49,776 nucleotides of DNA from Bacteroidales bacterium (GCA_017522255.1 JAFWZP010000063.1:1-49776), one strand, 5' to 3'. Counted from the stretch's first letter, positions 1 through 9,625 are shown. Program-made: numbers and translations. Notes: generated by a model not told the origin, from the sequence alone.

Positions 1-2
1 AA

Positions 3-212
3 AGTGGCATCACCGGACGTGTATTCTTGACATTTGTGGTTGAAAAAGATGGTTCAATAGCAAACGCTAGAATTTTACGCGACATTGGAGGTGGATGCGG
101 ACAAGAAGCTCTTCGTGTAGTAAAATCGATGCCTAAATGGACTCCCGGCGAACAACGCGGAAGACCTGTACGTGTACAATTCAACTTACCGGTTTCGTTT
201 GAGCTACAATAA
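3..212 (+). CDS. TonB-like energy transducer, C-terminal end only (partial)
   Basis: The open frame runs in from the left edge and ends at TAA, so only about 69 residues are visible. They match the C-terminal domain of TonB-family energy transducers: the segment around VVEKDGSIANARILRDIG, then a helix with EALRVVKSMPKWTPG, then the closing strand with RPVRVQFNLPVSF. The family couples the inner-membrane proton-motive force to outer-membrane TonB-dependent receptors. The N-terminal membrane anchor and any linker or peptidase part lie outside the window. The domain also occurs fused to M56/BlaR-type proteins, so the full-length protein could be one of those. A strong terminator follows about 40 bases downstream. 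Confidence 0.85.
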   Translation, partial: SGITGRVFLTFVVEKDGSIANARILRDIGGGCGQEALRVVKSMPKWTPGEQRGRPVRVQFNLPVSFELQ

Positions 213-254
213 TAGATTTTCATACATAAACAATACATTTCAAATTAATGAATA

Positions 255-290
255 TAAAAAAAGAGCTATTATCAGAATAGCTCTTTTTTA
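255..290 (+). terminator. Intrinsic terminator of the TonB-like gene
   Basis: A perfect stem AAGAGCTATT / AATAGCTCTT with a short loop is followed by a run of T. The upstream A-run makes it potentially usable in both directions. Confidence 0.85.
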
Positions 291-314
291 TTGTAAGAAT
301 AAGCAGTACATATT

Positions 315-2246
315 ATGATTTCGGTAAACAACTTATCAATACAATTTACGGGTACCAACCTCTTCGACAACGTAACCTTTAATATTAACGACCGCGACCG
401 TATAGGTCTTGTGGGCAAAAACGGAGCAGGAAAATCGACGCTACTAAAAATAATAGCCGGACTGCAACAACCCGAAACAGGCACTATAATAGTGGCCAAA
501 GACCAAACAATAGGCTATCTGCCACAAGAGATGATACCAAATAGTAGCCGTACTATAATAGATGAAACACTTACTGCATTTGAACAAATAGATTTATTGG
601 AAACAGAACTGCTAAACCTTACAAACGAAATAGCCTCTCGCACCGACTACAACTCAAAAGAATACGAACAATTGCTAAATCGACACCACGATGTAAACGA
701 ACATATAATAATGCTTGGCGGAAACAACCGACAAGAACAATGCGAAAAAATATTGATGGGTTTGGGTTTTACTCACAGCGACTTTGGCCGTCCTATAACC
801 GAGTTTAGTAGCGGATGGCAGATGCGTGTAGAACTAGCCAAAATATTACTCAAACGCCCCAACTTTATACTTCTTGATGAGCCTACAAACCATTTGGATA
901 TAGAATCAATACAATGGTTGGAATCGTTTTTGAGTACATATCCTGGAGCTGTAATACTTGTAAGCCACGACCGTACATTCCTCGACAATATTACAAAACG
1001 CACCATTGAGATAACGGCAGGGAAAATATACGACTACAAAGCCAACTACTCGGAATATGTGGTACTGATGGAGGAACGCCGTAATAGCCAACTATCAGCA
1101 CTAAACAACCAACAAAAAGAAATAGCACAGATACAAAACTTTATAGAACGTTTTCGCTACAAAGCCACCAAAGCCAAACAGGTTCAAAGTAGGGTTAAAA
1201 TGCTAGAAAAGATGGATAAAATATCACTCGATGAAGTGAGTACCGAAAGCATACACTTTCAGTTTCCACCTGCTCCACACTCAGGCAAAGTGGTAATTGA
1301 AACAGAACATCTATACAAAGCATACGGCGACAAACAAATACTCAACGACCTAAACTTCATTATTCCCAAAGGTAGCAAAACCGCCTTTGTGGGAAAAAAC
1401 GGCGAAGGTAAATCAACATTGGCAAAAATAATAATAGGCGAAATCGACGACTATTCCGGAATATTTAAACTTGGACATCAGGTATCTATAGGATATTTTG
1501 CACAAAATCAAGCAGCTCTTCTTGATGGCGAAAAAACAGTATTCGATACCATAGACCAAATAGCTGTTGGTGACATACGACCCAAAATAAGGAATATCCT
1601 TGGCAGTTTTCTCTTCGACGAAGACGATATCGAAAAAAAAGTAAAAGTGCTGTCGGGTGGCGAAAAAGCACGCTTGGCTTTAGCCAAACTACTGCTTACT
1701 CCTTGCAATCTTTTGGTATTAGATGAACCTACGAACCACTTGGATATGAACTCCAAAGACATACTAAAGAATGCCTTGCTACAATATACCGGCACCCTTA
1801 TAGTGGTAAGCCACGACCGCGACTTTTTACAAGGACTTACCGATACACTATACGAATTTAAAAACCATACTATAAAAGAGTTTAAAGGCGACATATTCGA
1901 GTTTTTGGAATATCGCAAAATCGAAGACTTACAAGCATTGGAAACCGAAAAAAGAGCAATAACAGAAAAGAATACACCTACCATATCGCAAAACAAACTC
2001 AACTACGAACAATCAAAACAACGAGAACGCGAACTACGTAAACTACGTAGCATTGTTGAAAAAATAGAAATAGAAATAGAAACAACAGAAAGAGAGATAG
2101 CTCAAAAAGACGAGATACTTGCATCTAACCCTCAGTCAATAGCCAACGAACCCAACTTTTATACCACATACGAAAATCTAAAAAACAAACTCGAACAACT
2201 GATGGAAGAATGGGAAAAAGCTACTGAAGCTGTAGACAACTTTTAG
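315..2246 (+). CDS. ABC-F family ATPase (duplicated ATP-binding cassettes, soluble)
   Basis: This 643-residue protein has two ABC cassettes and no membrane segments, as expected for ABC-F translation factors and resistance proteins acting at the ribosome. Cassette 1 shows Walker A GKNGAGKS, the signature FSSGWQMRVELAK and Walker B LLDEPTNHLD. Cassette 2 shows GKNGEGKS, LSGGEKARLALAK and LVLDEPTNHLD. A charged linker of about 80 residues between the cassettes (around EIAQIQNFIERFRYKATKAK) is the usual P-site-tRNA-interacting motif. The C-terminal 90 residues are a charged coiled coil, as in Uup/YheS-like members. Both catalytic Glu residues are intact. It stands alone between two terminators. 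The exact subfamily cannot be fixed from sequence reading; a housekeeping role is more likely than drug resistance. Confidence 0.9.
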   Translation: MISVNNLSIQFTGTNLFDNVTFNINDRDRIGLVGKNGAGKSTLLKIIAGLQQPETGTIIVAKDQTIGYLPQEMIPNSSRTIIDETLTAFEQIDLLETELLNLTNEIASRTDYNSKEYEQLLNRHHDVNEHIIMLGGNNRQEQCEKILMGLGFTHSDFGRPITEFSSGWQMRVELAKILLKRPNFILLDEPTNHLDIESIQWLESFLSTYPGAVILVSHDRTFLDNITKRTIEITAGKIYDYKANYSEYVVLMEERRNSQLSALNNQQKEIAQIQNFIERFRYKATKAKQVQSRVKMLEKMDKISLDEVSTESIHFQFPPAPHSGKVVIETEHLYKAYGDKQILNDLNFIIPKGSKTAFVGKNGEGKSTLAKIIIGEIDDYSGIFKLGHQVSIGYFAQNQAALLDGEKTVFDTIDQIAVGDIRPKIRNILGSFLFDEDDIEKKVKVLSGGEKARLALAKLLLTPCNLLVLDEPTNHLDMNSKDILKNALLQYTGTLIVVSHDRDFLQGLTDTLYEFKNHTIKEFKGDIFEFLEYRKIEDLQALETEKRAITEKNTPTISQNKLNYEQSKQRERELRKLRSIVEKIEIEIETTEREIAQKDEILASNPQSIANEPNFYTTYENLKNKLEQLMEEWEKATEAVDNF

Positions 2247-2273
2247 ATAACAATTGCAAAAAACATCATATAA

Positions 2274-2306
2274 AAAGGTATGAATCTGTTAGTTCATATC
2301 TTTTAC
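2274..2306 (+). terminator. Intrinsic terminator of the ABC-F gene
   Basis: Stem GGTATGAA / TTCATATC (one G-U pair) is followed by a T-rich tract 28 bases after the stop codon. Confidence 0.7.
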
Positions 2307-2324
2307 TATATTTTTATTACACCA

Positions 2325-2357
2325 ACAAAAAAGGTCGCGAATAAATCACGACCTTCA
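2325..2357 (-). terminator. Intrinsic terminator of the aminotransferase gene
   Basis: Read on the minus strand, the 7-bp stem AAGGTCG / CGACCTT is followed by TTTTTT. It lies about 30 bases after the stop of the aminotransferase gene. Confidence 0.8.
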
Positions 2358-2385
2358 CAATATGAAAAATCTAACTTACGAAGTT

Positions 2386-3588
2386 CTATTTCAAATTAGC
2401 CAACGCTTCTTTTATACGACGTATAGCTTCGATAAGCACATCTTCGCTAGTAGCGTAGCTCAAACGAATGCAAGTATCGTCGCCGAAAGCACTACCTTGA
2501 ACAGTAGCCACATTGGCTTCGTACAACAAATACATACACAAGTCGGTACTATTGTTGATAGTATAATCTTTATACGATTTGCCATAATATGCACTTACTT
2601 CGGGGAAGAAGTAGAAAGCACCTTGAGGCATACGCACATTTACATTTGGTATTTCACTCAAAAGTTTATACACCAAATCTCTGCGTTCTTTAAATTTGTT
2701 ACGCATATTTATAATATCTTCGCTTGTTGTGGGATCCATAAGCATAGCTTCTATGGTAGCACGTTGAGCTATAGAGCACGTAGCACTGGTAACCTGTCCT
2801 TGCAATTTGTTACAAGCCTTGGCTATTACAAGCGGAGCACCTATAAAACCTATTCTCCAACCAGTCATAGCAAAACCTTTAGCTACACCATTAACAGTAA
2901 TAACTTGTTCTTTCACTGATGGGAATTGTGCTAAACTTTCGTGTTTACCTTCGAAATTGATATGCTCGTATATTTCGTCGGCCATTACAAATACGTTAGG
3001 ATGACGTTCCAATACTTCGGCTATACCTTTAAGTTCTTCTTTGGTATAAAGCATACCGGTGGGGTTGCTTGGACTCGAAAACATGATAAGTTTAGTACGA
3101 GGAGTTATAGCTTCTTCCAGTTGTTGTGGAGTTACTTTGAAATCGTTTTCTATTTTTGTAGGAACGTAAACGCATTTACCTTCAGCCACTTTTACAATTT
3201 CTTTGTACGATACCCAGAAAGGAGTAGGTATAATAACTTCGTCTCCGGGATTGATAAGTGCCATCACTACTTGATAGATGCTTTGTTTAGCACCTGTACT
3301 AACCACTATTTGTTCTGGTTTATATTCCAAACCATTATCGCGAAGAAATTTTTTGCTTATAGCTTCACGCAAATCAGCATATCCGGGTACGGGAGGATAA
3401 TGGGTAAAGTTTTCGTCGATAGCCTTTTTAGCAGCTTCCTTCACTACTTCAGGAGTATTGAAGTCGGGTTCGCCGATACTTAAACTGATTACGTCTTTGC
3501 CTTGTGATTTCAACTCACGAGCTATCTGTGTCATTGCCAATGTTTCACTTTCCGACATTTGCAATATTCTGTTCGATATGATTTCCAT
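2386..3588 (-). CDS. PLP-dependent class I/II aminotransferase (aspartate aminotransferase type)
   Basis: At 400 residues this is a full-length fold-type I aminotransferase. Visible landmarks are SLSIGEPDFNTPEVV near the N-terminus, SNPTGMLY (substrate/cofactor contact), ADEIYEHINFEG (Asp binding the pyridine nitrogen, Tyr near the phenol oxygen) and NGVAKGFAMTGWRIGF, which holds the Schiff-base lysine. The C-terminal arginine needed for the substrate carboxylate is probably the Arg in DDTCIRLSYATS. The family transfers the amino group of aspartate or other amino acids to 2-oxoglutarate in the cytosol. Substrate choice (Asp, aromatic or Ala) cannot be read with certainty, though subgroup Ib aspartate aminotransferases look most similar. 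The gene is monocistronic, with its own promoter and terminator. Confidence 0.9.
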   Translation of the reverse strand: MEIISNRILQMSESETLAMTQIARELKSQGKDVISLSIGEPDFNTPEVVKEAAKKAIDENFTHYPPVPGYADLREAISKKFLRDNGLEYKPEQIVVSTGAKQSIYQVVMALINPGDEVIIPTPFWVSYKEIVKVAEGKCVYVPTKIENDFKVTPQQLEEAITPRTKLIMFSSPSNPTGMLYTKEELKGIAEVLERHPNVFVMADEIYEHINFEGKHESLAQFPSVKEQVITVNGVAKGFAMTGWRIGFIGAPLVIAKACNKLQGQVTSATCSIAQRATIEAMLMDPTTSEDIINMRNKFKERRDLVYKLLSEIPNVNVRMPQGAFYFFPEVSAYYGKSYKDYTINNSTDLCMYLLYEANVATVQGSAFGDDTCIRLSYATSEDVLIEAIRRIKEALANLK

Positions 3589-3625
3589 CTATATTTTTCT
3601 TTATTTATTAATACTTTATCGTTTG

Positions 3626-3656
3626 CAAAATTACGTTTTTTTTCTCACATATACAA
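3626..3656 (-). promoter_or_regulatory. Promoter of the aminotransferase gene
   Basis: On the minus strand the Bacteroidota -7 element TAATTTTG (fits TAnnTTTG) lies about 40 bases before the start codon. Nineteen bases further upstream is TTGT, an imperfect -33 element. Confidence 0.55.
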
Positions 3657-3706
3657 CAATTAGGGATCATTATTTATTATAATAGATAAACAACAATCCC
3701 TAATAC
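3657..3706 (-). terminator. Probable terminator of the M48/barrel operon
   Basis: A 9-bp perfect stem ATTAGGGAT / ATCCCTAAT with a 28-base A+T-rich loop lies just after the last gene of the operon. The following minus-strand tract TTGTTGTATA is only moderately T-rich. The hairpin touches the -33 region of the aminotransferase promoter. Confidence 0.5.
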
Positions 3707-3748
3707 ATCTGTTTTTCAACACTTTGTTTTCACAAAAAGATTATCATT

Positions 3749-5251
3749 CTACTTGATATCAACACGTATTAAGCCTCCCGGAGCTTTCTTGTTAGAGACA
3801 TAAAGCATCACTGCTTTGCCATTATCTACGGTTTTATAGTCGCCTACAACTAACATCTTTTTGTCGGTGTGTACCACTTCTTTTGTTACATTTCCATTTT
3901 TATCGAAGCGTACAATGGTTATTACATCCGGCAATTTTCCGGGACCTTGTTGAGCCTCTTTACGATAACGTTTTGCCACACACTGCACACGTTCACCCAT
4001 GTCAGGCTTATCTTTTTTGCTATTTTCGGTTATAAACACCACTTCTTCATTGTCTGTAAGATAATGAGGTACATACCACGAATTTTCAAACATACCTGTA
4101 TTCATATACTTACGGAATCCATTGTGCCATACTACAGTTCCATCAGCAGCCAATCGCCATACCAATATACTTCCGGTTGTTTTGTAGGTATTTACAAATC
4201 CTTGTTGATCTCTTACAGACACTTTGTAGTTTACATTGTAGCTAACCACAGCTCCACCATCGGCAGTAGGCAAGACTTCCAATGGTTGTAAAAAACTGGT
4301 TTTTTCGGATTTATTTTTACTTTTTGCATCTACATTATCCAGTATCTTATAGTCATCATCTGTGAATAAATATTTATTTACACGACCCATTGTTTTGGTC
4401 TTGGTGTCGTAAACAAAAGTGTAGAAACCTGTATAATATTCACGATCATTCTTTTTCAAGAATTTTTTGGTTTCAGGTTCTTCTATAAGCCCATATAGAA
4501 GAATTTCGCCATTGTTGTAGGCTGCTATTTCCATATCTCCTATCACAAAATCAGACATTGAACTTTCGTATTCTACCTCATCGTCGCCTGTTACTATCGA
4601 AAATCTCATATGTTGAACACCATCTTTGTCTTGATAGTATCCGGCTGTTACAAATTCTCCATCGTTGGTAAGCGTATACGCAGCTACCGGCACGAAATAT
4701 TCTTTAGTCCATAGTTCGTTTAGTTCGTTATCAAACAATATCATTGTAGACTTTATTATTTCGTCCTTTTTTTTGTCGTATATCGTTTTCATGGCAAAGA
4801 ACAACGAGTCGTCTGGCGAAGTACACGTTATCAATGTCGGTATTTCATGAAAATCAGTATTATCTTTAAAATAGTCTTTTTTCGATATTGATTTCTTAGT
4901 AGCTTTGTCTATCACTTCGCAAGTCATACTCTCAAACATCAAACTTTGATACACCACAGCTATTTTGCTATCGGTAATAAAAGTTTCTGTTGCCAAAAAA
5001 CGCATTTCCTTATCGAGATGTGTTTTATCTACAATTTTCAAATCTTTGTTGTAGGTGTATATTGTAGAGCCCTGTTTGTTTTCGGGATCGTAGTTGTAAC
5101 CTACCATAACATAGTAGTTATTTTCGTCCATACCCAATATCGAACTTTCGTAGCGTATAAATTCGTTACGTTCGCCCATTTCTACCTTCTGAGCTGTGGC
5201 TATATTTCCCATCAATAGCAACACGCCCAATACAATTATTATTTTTTTCAT
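3749..5251 (-). CDS. Secreted protein of unknown function, 500 aa
   Basis: I do not recognise a named family. The first 20 residues form a signal peptide ending in ATAQ, so the product is exported to the periplasm or surface. There is no lipobox and no T9SS sorting tail. The body is rich in short beta-strand patterns with recurring aromatic and acidic pairs (for example NYYVMVGYNYDPEN and GGAVVSYNVNYKVSV), which suggests a beta-propeller-like or repeated-sheet fold; this is inference. The C-terminus (TIVRFDKNGNVTKEVVHTDK and what follows) also reads like blades. It is the last gene of the operon that starts with the M48 metalloprotease, 15 bases after the preceding barrel gene, so it probably shares its envelope-related role. 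Confidence 0.8.
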   Translation of the reverse strand: MKKIIIVLGVLLLMGNIATAQKVEMGERNEFIRYESSILGMDENNYYVMVGYNYDPENKQGSTIYTYNKDLKIVDKTHLDKEMRFLATETFITDSKIAVVYQSLMFESMTCEVIDKATKKSISKKDYFKDNTDFHEIPTLITCTSPDDSLFFAMKTIYDKKKDEIIKSTMILFDNELNELWTKEYFVPVAAYTLTNDGEFVTAGYYQDKDGVQHMRFSIVTGDDEVEYESSMSDFVIGDMEIAAYNNGEILLYGLIEEPETKKFLKKNDREYYTGFYTFVYDTKTKTMGRVNKYLFTDDDYKILDNVDAKSKNKSEKTSFLQPLEVLPTADGGAVVSYNVNYKVSVRDQQGFVNTYKTTGSILVWRLAADGTVVWHNGFRKYMNTGMFENSWYVPHYLTDNEEVVFITENSKKDKPDMGERVQCVAKRYRKEAQQGPGKLPDVITIVRFDKNGNVTKEVVHTDKKMLVVGDYKTVDNGKAVMLYVSNKKAPGGLIRVDIK

Positions 5252-5266
5252 GATATTATGTATTTA

Positions 5267-6004
5267 TTATTTATTTCTATAAAAATGATATCCTACGCCT
5301 ATGCTTATAAAGTCGTAGTTTTGTTTTATTCCTGAGCCTCCGCTTATACCAAAGTAACAATCGGTTATATTTCTAACCAAGCCATACGATGCTGTAATAT
5401 AAAAATCTTTTATATAAAGAGTTGCTTTTAGTTCAGGATTAAAGCCAAACGAGAAATGGTCAGAAAATTCTGTTTCAATACCATTGTATTGCCTTGGTCT
5501 TTCGCCTACAGGTATTACCGGCAACAATCCTAAACCCAAGCCTATTTGTAAATTATCGTTGAGTAATTGTAGCGATACATAGTATGACAAATTTATATGT
5601 ATTCTTGAGACATTGTAATCATATACATAATCTTCTACCGAATAACCTTCAGTGAAGAATTCTTTCTTACCCAAAACGGTATACTCTTGATGTTCGTATC
5701 CCACCTTAAACTTTATCCCTTTGACTATAAAATCAAAACGGCTTGTCATATCAGCACCAAAACCTATGTATGGTATTGGTTGTGGAGTGTTTTTGATGTC
5801 ATCGACCTTTAGATCAAAAAATCCATTCTGATCATACGATTGTGCATAAAAGTCGCTACTTGTGGTAAAGGTGTTGTTGTGTTGCAATGTTATTCCGGCT
5901 TCTATCTTTATAGGCAATTCCGAAGAACCGGCACCATGATATTGCGAATAAGCGTTTAAACTGAATGCAGCCAACAATGCTGCTGTTAAAAGTACTTTTT
6001 TCAT
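5267..6004 (-). CDS. Small outer-membrane beta-barrel protein, 245 aa
   Basis: An N-terminal signal peptide (MKKVLLTAALLAAFSLNAYS) is followed by alternating hydrophobic and polar strands ending with an aromatic-rich strand (ISIGVGYHFYRNK). That is the pattern of Bacteroidota outer-membrane barrel-like proteins. No enzyme motif is visible. Its signal peptide closely resembles that of the next gene upstream, although the bodies differ, so the two may be diverged paralogues. It is cotranscribed with the M48 protease gene (35-base gap upstream, 15-base gap downstream). A structural or assembly role at the outer membrane is a guess from fold and context. Confidence 0.75.
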   Translation of the reverse strand: MKKVLLTAALLAAFSLNAYSQYHGAGSSELPIKIEAGITLQHNNTFTTSSDFYAQSYDQNGFFDLKVDDIKNTPQPIPYIGFGADMTSRFDFIVKGIKFKVGYEHQEYTVLGKKEFFTEGYSVEDYVYDYNVSRIHINLSYYVSLQLLNDNLQIGLGLGLLPVIPVGERPRQYNGIETEFSDHFSFGFNPELKATLYIKDFYITASYGLVRNITDCYFGISGGSGIKQNYDFISIGVGYHFYRNK

Positions 6005-6039
6005 TGTGTAGTTATTTTAGATTATTAAAATTAATTATT

Positions 6040-6696
6040 TCAATCCCAATATACACCTACACCTATCATAAATGTAAGTGGCATATAATATCTTTCAGAA
6101 ATAGAGGTACGGATATCAACAAAGTCTGATGAAACTAAATTGATACAATCGTAAGCGAGTGTTGAAGATACGTAAAATCTATCCGAAAACTTATAGTAAT
6201 ATTTTATTTCGGGAATCAATCCTAAAGAATAATCCTTAGAAACTTGCGTATCGTTTTTTCCAAAAATCAAACCATTTGACAAATCTAAACCCACTGCCAA
6301 TTCCATATCTTGCGTTAAATCGAATTTACATAACAAAAGGTGTATATCCAAAGATAGAATATCTCTTTCCAAAATAGTTTTATCTGTTTTTTCGACATCA
6401 CGATACAAAGTAATATCATTCTTGGAATAAGTCAACTGTGTGAAAATTTGAGTTTCGAATGGCAGAGCAAACATTTCGACAGTACGTCCCCAAGCCAAAT
6501 ACGCTACAGGGTTGAAATAACCATAATCACAAGCATTAAATCCTCGTGCCGGACTGAAGAATGTATTAAAAGCATTACCCACCCCTATTTCTACACGGCG
6601 GTCGATTGGTTCCGAACCAGATGCAGCACCCACTTGCGAGAATGCATTTAGTCCAAATGTTGCTATCAAAATCGCTGTTAGTAATATCTTTTTCAT
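6040..6696 (-). CDS. Small outer-membrane beta-barrel protein, 218 aa
   Basis: A signal peptide (MKKILLTAILIATFGLNAFS) closely matches that of the neighbouring 245-residue gene. The mature part consists of amphipathic strands typical of 8- to 10-stranded outer-membrane barrels and ends in MIGVGVYWD. It starts 40 bases after the M48 protease gene and is followed by its possible paralogue after 35 bases. No named family is recognised with certainty. Together with the M48 protein, whose C-terminal quarter also reads as barrel strands, it makes a set of three barrel-type products in one operon. Confidence 0.75.
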   Translation of the reverse strand: MKKILLTAILIATFGLNAFSQVGAASGSEPIDRRVEIGVGNAFNTFFSPARGFNACDYGYFNPVAYLAWGRTVEMFALPFETQIFTQLTYSKNDITLYRDVEKTDKTILERDILSLDIHLLLCKFDLTQDMELAVGLDLSNGLIFGKNDTQVSKDYSLGLIPEIKYYYKFSDRFYVSSTLAYDCINLVSSDFVDIRTSISERYYMPLTFMIGVGVYWD

Positions 6697-6736
6697 TTTT
6701 GTTAGATTTGTTTATTCAATTATTTATTTGTTGTAT

Positions 6737-9418
6737 TTAAAATGCTAATATATTTAGACTCATTCCCAAACCTATATATAAATTAGAGGTAGGAAATGTT
6801 TGTATTTCATTCACCTGCAAACCCATTGTGTAAAAGAAATCCATCAATAAGCGGTTGCCGACAATATATGTACGTCCTAGTGTAAAAGCAGGCACAATCC
6901 CCACCTTTTCCAAAAATTCGCTTTTATTATCATCTTCCGACACTAATGCTTTTAACTCACTCTCTCTGGATAATGAACAGCCTTCGGCAGTAAGCATCAA
7001 ACCTTTTAGACCTATTTTGTAATACGGACCAAGTGGAGCAGTTGCCGAACGTACATATCGTTTCACACCAAATTCTATTTCGCTTATAGTGTATACTTTT
7101 TCTACATTATATAGCTTGGCTCCTAAGTCTATCGATATTTTTTTACTTATCACTCCTTCAGCTCTTATTCCATATTTAAAACCATAAAGGAATCGTTCGA
7201 AAGGGTTGCTTACAAATCCTTCACCCGAAAGCCCGATCATCACATGCTTACCCATATATCCGGGATTAGTAGCATTGGTTATATGGTTATATATCTGTTG
7301 CTTCACAAGAGCTTTCTCGTCATTGCGAGTTAGTTCTTCGGTGTCGCCTATGCACACATTACCGTTTTTATCCACTATGGCAGCAGCCGTTTGTGTGAGA
7401 CATCGATTAGCTACATTTCGGTATACCATAAAAGGCAATGGCAATGTCAAATACTTTTTGGGGCCTTGCCATGCCAAACTACGTACTCCGGCTATAGCCA
7501 CATTGCTTACATTATATTCGTCAAACACCTTGTCGACATCTTCTTGTGTTATCAGATGCATACTTATATTGCCGTCCACTTCTCTAATCCATTCGTTAAG
7601 AGCCATATATTGATTATAAAACGTATCCGAAGTTTGCTGTTTCAGCAAGTGTCCGTTATATTCTATGGCAGTGTCGCCTTTTTGGTTTAGCACTTCAGCT
7701 ATGGTTTGCGACAACTTTTGCTCTTTGCGTTCTGATGTTTTGATGTCAAGCTCTTTTTTGCGGTTATAGTATCTATACGATGGGCTAAGTATCAGTGTGC
7801 TACCGCCCTCTATTTGTCTTTTCAAGGTATCAGTCATCGATTGATTAAAAGCGTTGGCAAAGTCGTCTCCGGCCATAAGCAAATCAGTGAATACATATTT
7901 TCTCTTATCAGCCACTTCGCGAGTGCTTTTACTTCCTTTTTTCAAACGTTCGTATTTCGACGTTACTTTCTTCACTGTATCTGTCTTAGCAGCTTCGGTT
8001 GCTTCGGGAGGTGTAGCCAAAAAATTATCGAGCATCAGTTTATGCTTGTTGCCAAGAGTTTGCACAGCATCTCTAAACATATTGTCAGTATGTATCGAAG
8101 CACCATGTTTTTTGTTGTATTCATACAGTTCTCTCACTGCCAATACATTTATATCGGCTGCTTTCATTTTTGCAAAACAGTAATATAATCGCTGCACCTC
8201 TCCTTCCATATCTCGATAGTTGCCTATCATATCGTTGTTGTCGGATTGGCTTTTGTATTTTGCCATAGCATAAAGACTGAATGCCATACTTTTTCCCAAA
8301 AAAGCATTGTCGGGATATTCTTTAAGCAAGCACCAACTGTCGTAAAAAGCTCTCACATAAGCACCACTAATCAATAGCTGACGAATAGTTTCCATCTGTG
8401 CCAAATACTGCAAGTACTTAAATTCTTCGGGCGACGAACATATAAATAGGTTACCCTTTTCGCCCATTCGTGCCGTAATGCGATATGTTAGGGCTCTACG
8501 CTTGCCTATATTGGGGTGTGTACTATTGGAATCCGATTTTTCTTCATCTATTTCGATAGGTTTCACCCGATCGAGCCATATCTCGGCAGGCATGGTATAA
8601 TAAGGGGTGTTGAAGTAAGTAGTGTCAAACGGAAGATTATCCATGGTATAGTCCGAATACGCCAATACATCCAACACATCGTCAGCCACTTTGTTGTAAT
8701 AATCAGTTTTTAAATAATAATTTACAAGTCCTATACTGTCGGCTTCCACCTCCATACGATGGCTACGATTGTGCTTGTTTATCATATTATCCAAAGTATT
8801 TCGACTCCGGGCTTTTTCTTCGGCTTTCACACTTATGTTTTCCCAAGTGTGGTTGTTTACATAATGCACTATTTCATGACTGAGAATAAATGCAAGTTCT
8901 GCTTCGCTTTGAAGACGCGACACTAAACCTGTACTCACAAATATCATACCTTGCCCTGTTGCAAAAGCATTTACCGCCGGACTTTTGTAGGTGTAAAACC
9001 TTAATTCGCCACGCAACTGTGGATCGTTTTTTAATATTGTATCGGCTATTCGGTTAACCCACTGTGTTATAGGGTCGCCATAAAGAATACGTCCACCTTG
9101 CACCATCTTGTTTATGGCATAACTGCATTCGAGTATACCTTTGCTACGACGACTTTTGCGTTTGGATGTATATTGCTCCATACGACCACGATCTTCTTCG
9201 TATAGTTCCTGCACCGTTTTACGCATATCATCGGGGATATCGCCCTGACTATAAATACCATTATACGATTTATAATCAAATGTTTGAGCCGAAACGCACA
9301 TACTCATACCAATTGTCAGAACAAGCAAAAGCATATTTTTTGGTATAGCTTTAGAAATTAAGTTTATATAGTCATCTTGTACAAGTATACTGATTCTCTT
9401 CATCTTAAACAACATCAT
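6737..9418 (-). CDS. Exported M48-family zinc metalloprotease with barrel-like C-terminal region
   Basis: In this 893-residue protein the motif SHEIVHYVNNH (about residue 180) gives the two zinc-binding His and the catalytic Glu. EVEADSIGLVNYY about 45 residues later supplies the third zinc ligand, as in M48 (BepA/HtpX/Oma1-type) peptidases. A hydrophobic segment ending CVSAQ at about residue 45 is the signal peptide. The preceding residues make it unusually long, so an internal Met may be the real start; 9418 is kept because the promoter lies directly upstream. The middle (residues 350-650) is helical and charged. The last 190 residues read as outer-membrane strands ending in NLYIGLGMSLNILAF. 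Periplasmic M48 proteases such as BepA work in outer-membrane protein quality control. The barrel genes downstream fit such a role, but the substrates are unknown. Confidence 0.85.
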   Translation of the reverse strand: MMLFKMKRISILVQDDYINLISKAIPKNMLLLVLTIGMSMCVSAQTFDYKSYNGIYSQGDIPDDMRKTVQELYEEDRGRMEQYTSKRKSRRSKGILECSYAINKMVQGGRILYGDPITQWVNRIADTILKNDPQLRGELRFYTYKSPAVNAFATGQGMIFVSTGLVSRLQSEAELAFILSHEIVHYVNNHTWENISVKAEEKARSRNTLDNMINKHNRSHRMEVEADSIGLVNYYLKTDYYNKVADDVLDVLAYSDYTMDNLPFDTTYFNTPYYTMPAEIWLDRVKPIEIDEEKSDSNSTHPNIGKRRALTYRITARMGEKGNLFICSSPEEFKYLQYLAQMETIRQLLISGAYVRAFYDSWCLLKEYPDNAFLGKSMAFSLYAMAKYKSQSDNNDMIGNYRDMEGEVQRLYYCFAKMKAADINVLAVRELYEYNKKHGASIHTDNMFRDAVQTLGNKHKLMLDNFLATPPEATEAAKTDTVKKVTSKYERLKKGSKSTREVADKRKYVFTDLLMAGDDFANAFNQSMTDTLKRQIEGGSTLILSPSYRYYNRKKELDIKTSERKEQKLSQTIAEVLNQKGDTAIEYNGHLLKQQTSDTFYNQYMALNEWIREVDGNISMHLITQEDVDKVFDEYNVSNVAIAGVRSLAWQGPKKYLTLPLPFMVYRNVANRCLTQTAAAIVDKNGNVCIGDTEELTRNDEKALVKQQIYNHITNATNPGYMGKHVMIGLSGEGFVSNPFERFLYGFKYGIRAEGVISKKISIDLGAKLYNVEKVYTISEIEFGVKRYVRSATAPLGPYYKIGLKGLMLTAEGCSLSRESELKALVSEDDNKSEFLEKVGIVPAFTLGRTYIVGNRLLMDFFYTMGLQVNEIQTFPTSNLYIGLGMSLNILAF

Positions 9419-9436
9419 TAATATTCATTCATGTTG

Positions 9437-9467
9437 CAAAGATACGTTTTTTTTTGAATTGTACAAA
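9437..9467 (-). promoter_or_regulatory. Promoter of the M48 protease/barrel operon
   Basis: On the minus strand TTTG, exactly 19 bases, then TATCTTTG: a perfect match to the Bacteroidota housekeeping promoter. The start codon is about 18 bases further on, giving a very short leader. Confidence 0.85.
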
Positions 9468-9562
9468 AACTTTTATTTCGACTGTTGACTTTTTTGAACA
9501 AAAGTCGAAAGTTGAATGCAAAAAAAATAGAAAACTCAATAACCGTCCCTGTTGTTGCCTTA

Positions 9563-9600
9563 AACAAAAAAAAGCGTGGACGGCTTATTGTCCACGCTAA
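9563..9600 (-). terminator. Intrinsic terminator of the BspA-like gene
   Basis: A perfect 9-bp stem AGCGTGGAC / GTCCACGCT with an 8-base loop is followed by seven T on the minus strand, 26 bases after the stop codon. Confidence 0.9.
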
Positions 9601-9625
9601 AAGTGATTATGAAGAAAATTACATT

